Of a stretch of 64,000 bases of DNA, positions 57,222 through 64,000 are shown one piece after another. A program made the position numbers and the translations under genes. Origin of the DNA: Herbaspirillum seropedicae (GTDB taxonomy: Bacteria; Pseudomonadota; Gammaproteobacteria; Burkholderiales; Burkholderiaceae_D); contig NZ_CP011930.1 in NCBI RefSeq assembly GCF_001040945.1, positions 1,961,704-2,025,703 of the forward strand, in the 5' to 3' direction. The first letter of the stretch is position 1, and each line of letters starts with the position of its first letter. Below the pieces are notes generated by a model. It ran no database searches. It was not told where the DNA came from and saw only the letters and a program-made list of their open reading frames with translations.

Positions 57222-59189
57222 ATGAACAAGAAAATCCTGCTGCTGTCCTTGCTGGGCATTGTCGCGCTGGCCGGCATTCCCATGGTGGTGCACAACCCGT
57301 ATTACCTGCACCTGATCGAAACCATCCTCATCTACGCCATCCTGCTGTTCGGGCTGGACATCGTGGTCGGCTATACCGGCCAGGTCTCGCTGGGCCATGC
57401 GGGCCTCTTCGGCATCGGTTCCTACGCAGCCGGCGTGCTCTTCTTCAAGCTGGGCATGCCGATCTTCGTGACGGTGCCGGCGGCCATCGCCGTGACGGCC
57501 GTGTTCGGCGCCATCCTGGCGTTGCCGGCGCTGCGCGTGACCGGGCCTTACCTGGCCATGGTGACGCTGGCCTTTGGCACCATCATCCAGATCCTGATCA
57601 ACGAGATGACCTTCCTCACCGAAGGTCCGCTGGGCATCAAGCTGCAAAAGCCCATGATCGGCGGCGACAAGATGAGCGAAGTGCAGTTCTTCTACCTGGT
57701 GGCGGTCCTGATGGTGCTCTCCATGCTGGTGGTGCACCGCATCCTCAAGTCCAACCTGGGCCGCGCCTTCCAGGCGCTGCGCGACAGCCCCATCGCCTCG
57801 GACTGCATGGGCGTGTCGGTGTATCGCTACAAGGTCTACGCCTTCATCATCAGCGCCGCTCTGGCCGGTCTGTCCGGAGCCCTGTATGCGTATTCGGAAG
57901 AGTACATCTCGCCCAATACCTACAACTTCGAGCTGACCATCATGTTCCTGCTGGCGGTGATCATGGGGGGGCGCAAGTCGCGCATCGGTTCGCTCATCGG
58001 CGCGCTGATCGTGGTGATGCTGCCCAGCCTGCTGTCCGATATCGCGCTGTTCCGCCAGATCGCCACCGTGCTGGCTGTGATCGTGGTGGTGGGCGCGGGT
58101 GTCCAGGTCGCGCGCAAGACCAAGACGGTGCGCGGCGTGATCGTGCCGGTGGTGGCGACCATCGCCATGGCGGCCTTCTCCTATAAGCTGGAAAACATCA
58201 CCGACTGGCGTCTGACCATCTTTGGTCTGATGACCCTGTTCGTGGTGTATTACCTGCAGGACGGCATCGTCGGCTTCTGCCGCACCCTGTTTGGCCGCGT
58301 GCTGACCAAGCATGTGCCGGTGGCCCAGCAGATCGCCGGTGACAAGGAGCGTGCCGTCATCACGACCGACTCGGTCAAGGACGCCGGCGCAACGCTGCTG
58401 AAGGTCAACCAGATCCTGATGCAGTTCGGCGGCCTGAAGGCGCTCAACCGCGTTGACCTGGATGTGCGCAAGGGTACCGTGCATGGCCTGATCGGCCCCA
58501 ACGGTTCCGGCAAGAGCACCATGATGAACGTCCTGACCGGTATCTATCGTCCCACCGATGGCGTGGTGGAATACGACGGCCGCCCGATCTCCGGCAATGT
58601 GCCCTCGGCCATCGCCCTGGGCGGCGTGGCGCGTACTTTCCAGAACGTGCAGCTGTTCGGTGAAATGACCGCTACCGAAAACGTGCTGGTGGGCCTGCAT
58701 CACACCTTCAACAGCAATGTGGTCGATGTGATGGCCAATACCCCGCGTTATGTGCGCGAAGAGCAGGCCGCGCGCGAACGCGCAGCGGCCATCCTGGAGT
58801 TCGTCGGTCTGGCCAACCTGGCCAATGAAGAGGCGCGCAACCTGCCCTACGGCAAGCAGCGCCTGCTCGAAATCGGCCGCGCCCTGGGCCTGAACCCGAG
58901 CCTGCTGCTGCTGGACGAACCGGCTGCCGGCCTGACCGCGCCTGACATCAAGGAGCTCGTCGCCATCATCCGCAAGATCCGCGAAGCCGGCATCACCATC
59001 ATCCTGATCGAACACCACATGGACGTGGTCATGTCGATCTGCGATACCGTCACCGTGCTCGACTTCGGTCAGAAGATCGCCGAAGGCAAGCCGGCCCAGG
59101 TCCAGGCTGACCCCAAGGTCATCGAAGCCTACCTCGGCAGTGGCGCAGGCGATGCCCACGACAACACATCCAGCCCCGCGGGAGCCTGA
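57222..59189 (+). CDS. Fused Liv-type ABC permease and ATPase (LivM-LivG)
   Basis: A 655-residue fusion. Residues ~1-300 form a LivM-type permease (LFGLDIVVGYTGQVSLGHAGLFGIGSYAAGVL; RDSPIASDCMGVSVYRYKVYAFIISAALAGLSGALYAY). Two extra hydrophobic segments lie at ~305-350. Residues ~390-650 form a LivG-type ATPase with Walker A GPNGSGKS at 425-432, signature LPYGKQRLLEIGRAL near 541, Walker B LLLLDEPAAGL and H-loop EHHMDVVM. No frameshift; the join is continuous. Coupled to LivF 2 bp later. Confidence 0.93.
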   Translation: MNKKILLLSLLGIVALAGIPMVVHNPYYLHLIETILIYAILLFGLDIVVGYTGQVSLGHAGLFGIGSYAAGVLFFKLGMPIFVTVPAAIAVTAVFGAILALPALRVTGPYLAMVTLAFGTIIQILINEMTFLTEGPLGIKLQKPMIGGDKMSEVQFFYLVAVLMVLSMLVVHRILKSNLGRAFQALRDSPIASDCMGVSVYRYKVYAFIISAALAGLSGALYAYSEEYISPNTYNFELTIMFLLAVIMGGRKSRIGSLIGALIVVMLPSLLSDIALFRQIATVLAVIVVVGAGVQVARKTKTVRGVIVPVVATIAMAAFSYKLENITDWRLTIFGLMTLFVVYYLQDGIVGFCRTLFGRVLTKHVPVAQQIAGDKERAVITTDSVKDAGATLLKVNQILMQFGGLKALNRVDLDVRKGTVHGLIGPNGSGKSTMMNVLTGIYRPTDGVVEYDGRPISGNVPSAIALGGVARTFQNVQLFGEMTATENVLVGLHHTFNSNVVDVMANTPRYVREEQAARERAAAILEFVGLANLANEEARNLPYGKQRLLEIGRALGLNPSLLLLDEPAAGLTAPDIKELVAIIRKIREAGITIILIEHHMDVVMSICDTVTVLDFGQKIAEGKPAQVQADPKVIEAYLGSGAGDAHDNTSSPAGA

Positions 59190-59191
59190 AC

Positions 59192-59920
<729 letters not shown>

Positions 59921-60037
59921 TGCCTGGCGACGAGCCCGCCCCAGCATGCGCACAGCGTGATACTGGGGCTCGCACGTCGCCTGGCTGACAGCGTGTCCGG
60001 TATATTAAGGGGGAGGCATACCTCTTGAATGCTGATT

Positions 60038-60068
60038 AAGGCGCACCCTCGGGTGCGCCTTTTCTTTT
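60038..60068 (+). terminator. Terminator of the Liv-type transporter operon
   Basis: Stem AAGGCGCACCC / GGGTGCGCCTT with a very short loop followed by TTCTTTT. Confidence 0.88.
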
Positions 60069-60122
60069 GTGCCGCTGGCGCAGCCAGAGTGGGGCGCAGC
60101 CTGTTTCCATGAGGAGGTCGAG

Positions 60123-60914
60123 ATGAGCGAGGCCAGGCATCATCGTATCGAGGTGGGCGCGGTCAGCCTGCATGCCAGCAGTTGGGGGCGGCTGGATGGC
60201 GAGCTGCCGGCCATCGTCCTGCTGCACGATTCGCTGGGGGCGGTGTCGCTATGGCGCGATTTCCCCTTTCAGCTGTCGCAACAGACGGGAAGGGCGGTGG
60301 TGGCCTATGACCGTTACGGTTTCGGTCAGTCCAGCGCGCGCCAGGATCGTCTGGCGCCCGGTTTCATTGCCGAAGAAGCCCGGCCATGGCTGCTGACAGT
60401 GCTGCAGCAACTGGGGTTGACCCAGGCGGTGCTGCTGGGCCACAGCGTTGGCGGCGGCATGGCCATCGCCGCCGCGGCGGAACTGCCGGAGCAGGTGGTG
60501 GCGGTGATCACCGAATCGGCCCAGGCCTTCGTCGAGGACCGCACCCTGCAGGGCATACGCAAGGCGCGCGAACAATTCGCCAATCCGGACCAGTTGGCCC
60601 GGTTGGCGCGTCATCACGGCCAGGACCAGGACAAGGCGCAGTGGGTGCTGGAGGCCTGGACCGAGACCTGGCTCGCGCCAGAGTTTGCCGCCTGGTCCCT
60701 GACGCCGGCGCTGGCGCGCTTGCACTGCCCGGTGCTAGCCATCCACGGTGACGAGGATGAATACGGATCGCTGGCGCACCCGCACAGGATCGCCACGCAA
60801 CCACAGGCATTTCCCGGGCAGGGGCGCAGTCTCATCCTGTCAGGTTGCGGCCACGTTCCCCACCGGGAGCAGCCCGATGCGGTGCTGCGCGCCGTGGTGG
60901 AATTCCTGCGTTGA
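60123..60914 (+). CDS. Alpha/beta hydrolase
   Basis: A 263-residue alpha/beta-hydrolase. VLLHDSLGAVSLWRDFPFQL is the oxyanion region, GHSVGGGMAIAAAAE holds the nucleophile serine, VLAIHGDEDEYG the catalytic acid and SGCGHVPHREQ the histidine. No signal peptide. The substrate is unknown. The start follows GAGGAGGTCGAG. It stands alone after the transporter terminator. Confidence 0.88.
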   Translation: MSEARHHRIEVGAVSLHASSWGRLDGELPAIVLLHDSLGAVSLWRDFPFQLSQQTGRAVVAYDRYGFGQSSARQDRLAPGFIAEEARPWLLTVLQQLGLTQAVLLGHSVGGGMAIAAAAELPEQVVAVITESAQAFVEDRTLQGIRKAREQFANPDQLARLARHHGQDQDKAQWVLEAWTETWLAPEFAAWSLTPALARLHCPVLAIHGDEDEYGSLAHPHRIATQPQAFPGQGRSLILSGCGHVPHREQPDAVLRAVVEFLR

Positions 60915-60961
60915 AGGCGCCTCGCGGGCCGAAAACAGCCTCGTGCAGAGGACCGCGCGGC

Positions 60962-61159
60962 TTATTCCTCTTCTTCCAGATCCCGCTGGTAGGCCTGCAA
61001 TCCTCTCAAATACATGAGGCGTAAGAAAAGTGCCTTTGAGCGGTAACTTTGTCTCGCAAAGTGTTCTGCTTCTTCGAATTCCGCCGGTGTAAGTCGAAAA
61101 TTAACCAGACGGGATGTTCCATTTGCGGGCTTGCGTTCGGATTGTTGCGTCGCTGCCAT
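60962..61159 (-). CDS. Small ribbon-helix-helix-like protein
   Basis: A 65-residue protein. The central SRLVNFRLTPAEFEEAEHFARQSYRSKALFLRLMYLRGLQAYQ resembles a ribbon-helix-helix DNA-binding unit, one strand (RLVNFRL) and two helices, with an acidic tail. RHH proteins are often antitoxins or phage regulators, but no toxin partner is present. The ATG at 61159 follows GGAGA with 7-base spacing. It is divergent from an XRE regulator, 57 bp apart, so the two may share and control one promoter region. Assignment tentative. Confidence 0.55.
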   Translation of the reverse strand: MAATQQSERKPANGTSRLVNFRLTPAEFEEAEHFARQSYRSKALFLRLMYLRGLQAYQRDLEEEE

Positions 61160-61194
61160 AAGATGTCTCCTGGCTTGTTGGTCCAAAAGCAATA

Positions 61195-61202
61195 TCCTAG
61201 GA
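61195..61202. promoter_or_regulatory. Short palindrome between divergent DNA-binding genes
   Basis: TCCTAGGA, a perfect 8-bp palindrome in the 57-bp spacer between the RHH-like and XRE genes, overlapping the XRE ribosome-binding region (GGAGAGG). A possible autoregulatory site. Confidence 0.3.
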
Positions 61203-61216
61203 GAGGTCCTTTTCAT

Positions 61217-61732
61217 ATGTCATCGAATAAAAGCGAATATTTGACAACACTTGGTGATAGGTTGGCCAAAGAGCGCAGCCGCTGCGGCCACACCCAGAAA
61301 TCCATCGCCGATAATCTCGATATCACCGCGCGCACTCAGATCAAGTACGAAATTGGCGAAACTGCCCCCGACGCCTACTATCTGCACGGCCTGGATGCGA
61401 TCGGCATTGATGTCACCTATGTGTTGACGGGTGTGCGCGGCGCCACGCCCAGCCCTGAGGAGAGCCAGCTCATCGCCTGCTACCGCAGCGTCGACAAGGC
61501 CACGCGCAGCGCGCTGACACAACTGCTGGCCGGCATGGCCGACATGGTCAGGGCCAGCCGCAAGAAGCGTGACTTCTTTGCCGTTCCCGAGGAAGTGCGG
61601 GTCCGTCCCGGTCGGCAGCGCAAGCTGCCGGTGGGCCGTCCTCGCAAGCAGAAGGATTTTCTCAATGAGGCGCCCGCCAAGGAACAGGCACCTGCCAAGG
61701 AGGGTGGGGAGGGGGAGTCCGAACAAGGTTAG
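61217..61732 (+). CDS. XRE-family regulator with AT-hook-like tail
   Basis: A 171-residue protein. The N-terminal Cro/CI-type helix-turn-helix spans residues ~8-62 (LGDRLAKERSRCGHTQKSIADNLDITARTQIKYEIGETAPDAYYLHGL), as in phage repressor-like regulators. A helical middle (ATRSALTQLLAGMADMV) is followed by a basic stretch with KLPVGRPRKQKD, an AT-hook core (GRP flanked by basic residues), and an Ala/Glu/Gly-rich tail. The opening 60 bp are AT-richer than the surroundings, a possible sign of transfer. Target unknown. Confidence 0.75.
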   Translation: MSSNKSEYLTTLGDRLAKERSRCGHTQKSIADNLDITARTQIKYEIGETAPDAYYLHGLDAIGIDVTYVLTGVRGATPSPEESQLIACYRSVDKATRSALTQLLAGMADMVRASRKKRDFFAVPEEVRVRPGRQRKLPVGRPRKQKDFLNEAPAKEQAPAKEGGEGESEQG

Positions 61733-61759
61733 GCCGCGGTTGCAGGCGGCAGAAATGAA

Positions 61760-61789
61760 AAAAGCACCACGAGCGATCGTGGTGCTTTT
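61760..61789. terminator. Bidirectional terminator between XRE gene and tRNA-Lys
   Basis: 13-bp perfect stem AAAAGCACCACGA / TCGTGGTGCTTTT with GCGA loop, A-run on one side and T-run on the other; it serves the XRE gene and the opposing tRNA transcript. Confidence 0.88.
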
Positions 61790-61796
61790 CTGATAT

Positions 61797-61872
61797 TGGT
61801 GGGGCGTCACAGATTCGAACTGTGGACCTACGGATTAAGAGTCCGCTGCTCTACCAGCTGAGCTAACGCCCC
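61797..61872 (-). tRNA. tRNA-Lys (anticodon CTT), copy 2
   Basis: A 76-nt tRNA with encoded CCA. Acceptor stem GGGGCGT / ACGCCCC, anticodon loop CTCTTAA giving CTT (reads AAG), T-arm with TTCGAAT. Identical to the copy at 61947. Confidence 0.96.
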
Positions 61873-61912
61873 GTTCGCCGATCCCGCCAGAGGCAGGATG
61901 ACCGGGAATATA

Positions 61913-61939
61913 AAAAGGCCTCTATTGAGGAGGCCTTTT
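61913..61939 (-). terminator. Terminator between the two tRNA-Lys genes
   Basis: 10-bp stem AAAAGGCCTC / GAGGCCTTTT with a 7-base loop; the T-run follows on the minus strand, between the first and second tRNA gene transcribed. Confidence 0.75.
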
Positions 61940-61946
61940 GGAAATT

Positions 61947-62022
61947 TGGTGGGGCGTCACAGATTCGAACTGTGGACCTACGGATTAAGAGTCCGCTGCT
62001 CTACCAGCTGAGCTAACGCCCC
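61947..62022 (-). tRNA. tRNA-Lys (anticodon CTT), copy 1
   Basis: A 76-nt tRNA identical to the downstream copy, with encoded CCA and anticodon CTT. Nearest to the promoter at 62065-62093, from which it is transcribed first. Confidence 0.96.
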
Positions 62023-62064
62023 GTTGCTGCACTCGTTGTTGCTGTGTGCTGCAAGAGAGAGCGC

Positions 62065-62093
62065 ATTATAGGTGGGGGTCAGGGGTAGTGCAA
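62065..62093 (-). promoter_or_regulatory. Strong promoter of the tRNA-Lys genes
   Basis: On the minus strand TTGCAC (62093-62088) and a perfect TATAAT (62070-62065) with 17-bp spacing, then a GC-rich discriminator (GCGCTC), the usual form for stringently controlled stable RNA. Confidence 0.75.
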
Positions 62094-62214
62094 GCATTTT
62101 GTGAACAAAATATGAAAATATTTTATCCGCCCCCGCTTACTACCCTCCGCCGCGCCCCGGCTGTGGCGCGTTTCCCTCACTGTCATCCCCGTCCTCGCGG
62201 CGTGAACAGCGGTC

Positions 62215-63042
62215 TTACTGCAACGCCGACTTGATCCCGTTCACCCACGACTTGGCGGGCAACTTGGTCTGGGTCTCGATGAGCGCCGCACGCGCGTACA
62301 GCTCTGGGAAATCGAACTGCACCTCGCCCTTGAAGGCCAGCGCCACGACATTGCCGTCATGGACTTCTGGCAGCGAGACCACGGTGTCGAAGGCATGCTC
62401 CATGGCGCGCAGATTCTTGGCATAGCTGGGATGATCGCCAAACAGGTTCACCGTCATCACGCCACCCGCAGCCAGGCTGTCGTAGCAGGCCTGGTAGAAC
62501 TCGGGCGTATCCAGCACCGGCCCGCGCGCCGTGGCGTCGTAAAGATCCACCTGCAGCGCATCGATGATGCCGTGGCTGGCGGCATGCACGATGAAGTCCA
62601 TGGCGTCGCTCTCCAGGATCATCAGGCGCTCATCCGGCTCGGGCAGCTTGAACATGCTATGGCAGATGGTGATCACGGCCGGATTCAACTCCACCGCCGT
62701 CACCTGCGCCTGGGGGAACTGCCGATAGCTGAACTTGGTCAGGGCACCCGTTCCCAGGCCCAGTTGCACGATGTGGCGCGGATCGCGGTTGAACAGCATC
62801 CAGGCCATCATCTGCTGGGCGTACTCGAGTTCGATCCAGTCCGGCTTGCGGATGCGCATGGCGCCCTGCACCCACTCGGTGCCGAAGTGGAGATAGCGTA
62901 CCCCCTCCAGTTCGGACAGGGTCACGGGGGCGTACTTGATCTTGCGCGGCTTGCTGGCGTCGGCTTCCAGCTGTTGGCGGCGACGGTTGGGGCCGGCCTT
63001 GGTATTGGCCTGGGCTTCGATGGATTTTCTTCGGATGAGCAT
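62215..63042 (-). CDS. Spermidine synthase-like methyltransferase-fold protein
   Basis: A 275-residue protein with the class I nucleotide-binding fold: IVQLGLGTGALTKF binds the SAM-type cofactor, VTAVELNPAVITI the ribose, and ALQVDLYDATARGPVLDTPEFY aligns with the SpeE catalytic DxxD region. The N-terminal beta domain of true SpeE is replaced by ~60 basic residues, so polyamine synthesis is not certain. The ATG at 63042 was chosen over a GTG at 63069; neither has a good ribosome-binding site. Substrate unknown. Confidence 0.8.
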   Translation of the reverse strand: MLIRRKSIEAQANTKAGPNRRRQQLEADASKPRKIKYAPVTLSELEGVRYLHFGTEWVQGAMRIRKPDWIELEYAQQMMAWMLFNRDPRHIVQLGLGTGALTKFSYRQFPQAQVTAVELNPAVITICHSMFKLPEPDERLMILESDAMDFIVHAASHGIIDALQVDLYDATARGPVLDTPEFYQACYDSLAAGGVMTVNLFGDHPSYAKNLRAMEHAFDTVVSLPEVHDGNVVALAFKGEVQFDFPELYARAALIETQTKLPAKSWVNGIKSALQ

Positions 63043-63221
63043 GATGTGGATGAATCTGGCCAGGCGCACGAGGAGGGGGCAACCTGTGGATGCCGAATGA
63101 TACCTTGCCTAGCCCCGGTCAGCGGAGCAACGCACTTTGTGCATATGGACATGCGGATTCATTCCTTCATTCGGCAGCGTCATCGTGTGAGCATGCGTGG
63201 TTCATCATTCCCGGAGTTCCC

Positions 63222-64000
63222 ATGCATTTCGCTTCCTGCTTCAAGAATATCAAGCGCCTTGCCGCCATCGGCGCGCTGTCTCTGGCCCTGGTCCCGCAGC
63301 TTGGACAGGCGCAGGACAAGCAGAAGATCAAGGTCGGCATCTCGGTCGGCAGCGCCGAAGCCATCTTCGACGTCGTCAAGAAGGTGGCCGCCCGCGACGG
63401 CCTGGAGATCCAGACCGTGGTCTTCAGCGACTACCTGCAGCCCAATGCCGCGCTGGCGGCAGGCGACCTCGACGCCAACGCCTTCCAGCACCGTCCATAT
63501 CTGGAAAGCCAGATCGCCGCGCGCGGCTATCGCATCGTGCCGGTCGGACTGACCATCACTGCGCCGCTGGGCATTTATTCGCGCAAGTTCCGTTCGGTCG
63601 AACAGCTGCCGCAGGGTGCCGCCATCGGCATCCAGAATGATCCCTCCAATGGCAATCGCGCCCTGCTGCTGTTGCAGAAAGCCGGCCTGATTCGGCTCAA
63701 GCCCGGAGTAGGCGAGAATGGCGTGAACGCGACGCCGCTGGACGTGATCGAGAATCCGCGCAAGCTCAAGCTGGTGGAACTGGACGCGGCGCAGCTGCCG
63801 CGTTCGCTGGATGATCTGGCGGCCGCATCGATCAACAATGACTATGCCTTCAAGGCTGGCCTGTCTCTGCAGAAAGACACCATTGCCGTGGAAGACCCGC
63901 GCGGGCGTTATGCCAACATCATCGCCACCCGCGCCGAAGACAAGGATCGCCCCTGGGTCCGTAAGCTAGTGCAGGCCTACCACTCCGAGGAGGTGCGCAA
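63222..64000 (+). CDS. MetQ/NlpA-family substrate-binding protein, 3' end missing
   Basis: The first 259 codons of a gene that runs off the right edge. A signal peptide (LAAIGALSLALVPQLGQA) is followed by KIKVGISVGSAEAIFDVVKKVAARDGLEIQTVVFSDYLQPNAAL, the NlpA fold of methionine-uptake binding proteins. The segment after VPQLGQA has no cysteine, so this copy is not a lipoprotein as most MetQ are. GGAG precedes the ATG at 63222. The usual metNI partners would lie beyond the edge; ligand unproven. Confidence 0.85.
   Translation, partial: MHFASCFKNIKRLAAIGALSLALVPQLGQAQDKQKIKVGISVGSAEAIFDVVKKVAARDGLEIQTVVFSDYLQPNAALAAGDLDANAFQHRPYLESQIAARGYRIVPVGLTITAPLGIYSRKFRSVEQLPQGAAIGIQNDPSNGNRALLLLQKAGLIRLKPGVGENGVNATPLDVIENPRKLKLVELDAAQLPRSLDDLAAASINNDYAFKAGLSLQKDTIAVEDPRGRYANIIATRAEDKDRPWVRKLVQAYHSEEVR

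Noticed and set aside
60962..61732. Toxin-antitoxin pair
   Set aside because: Both proteins look like DNA-binding proteins; neither resembles a toxin, and the genes are divergent rather than an overlapping operon.
61797..62022. tRNA-Lys repeats as attachment sites of an integrated element
   Set aside because: Only ~75 bp lie between the copies, and no integrase or phage structural gene is present.

Overview
The window reads as a chromosomal segment of a high-GC betaproteobacterium, most likely Oxalobacteraceae and probably Herbaspirillum. The basis is protein similarity recalled from memory plus gene order: ilvB-ilvH-ilvC, rpsO-pnp, and tpiA-secG-tRNA-Leu-nuoA..N-DUF2818-NUDIX are typical of Burkholderiales. 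No species-level call is possible without a search. Almost all of it looks like core or long-resident chromosome. I see no integrase, transposase, CRISPR array, rRNA or origin.

Layout. 1-1147 (minus): an ECF-type sigma factor followed by DUF3619 and DUF3106 proteins. 1694-8429: branched-chain amino acid synthesis (ilvBHC), a SIMPL protein, an unknown secreted protein, then psd and pssA for phosphatidylethanolamine. 8582-15167: accessory genes, namely an orphan, a hydrolase coupled to a diguanylate cyclase, DUF2917 with a divergent MocR regulator, and a TPR-methyltransferase. 15170-21942: a D-amino-acid module (PfkB kinase, PLP deaminase, RpiR regulator, D-aminoacylase, RidA, GntP permease). 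22027-27137: a lipoprotein, rpsO, pnp and NDH-2. 27225-33479: 5-oxoprolinase genes pxpBCA, a two-protein DUF969/DUF979 membrane system with DUF2891, and a MarR-like protein. 33516-52243: quinone reductase, tpiA, secG, tRNA-Leu(GAG) and the complete 14-gene complex I operon with its tail. 52320-59920: ETF-QO, a thioesterase and a Liv-type ABC transporter with fused permease and ATPase. 60123-64000: a hydrolase, a divergent pair of small DNA-binding-like proteins, two tRNA-Lys(CTT) genes, a SpeE-like protein and the start of a MetQ-like binding protein.

How the parts connect. The respiratory genes form a theme: NDH-1, NDH-2, ETF-QO and a soluble quinone reductase all feed electrons to or handle quinone. 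The nuo operon has a candidate promoter overlapped by a good Fur-box match. The D-amino-acid module makes biochemical sense as uptake, N-deacylation, PLP-dependent deamination and RidA clean-up of the enamine or imine, with an inverted repeat between the divergent regulator and deaminase genes.

The most promising less-described region is 27225-32710. There pxpBCA sits beside DUF969-DUF979-DUF2891, which has its own near-perfect sigma-54 (-24/-12) promoter immediately preceded by a perfect 9-bp inverted repeat. I infer a nitrogen- or signal-controlled system for taking up and using 5-oxoproline (pyroglutamate) or pyroglutamyl compounds. The transporter role is inference, not shown by the sequence.
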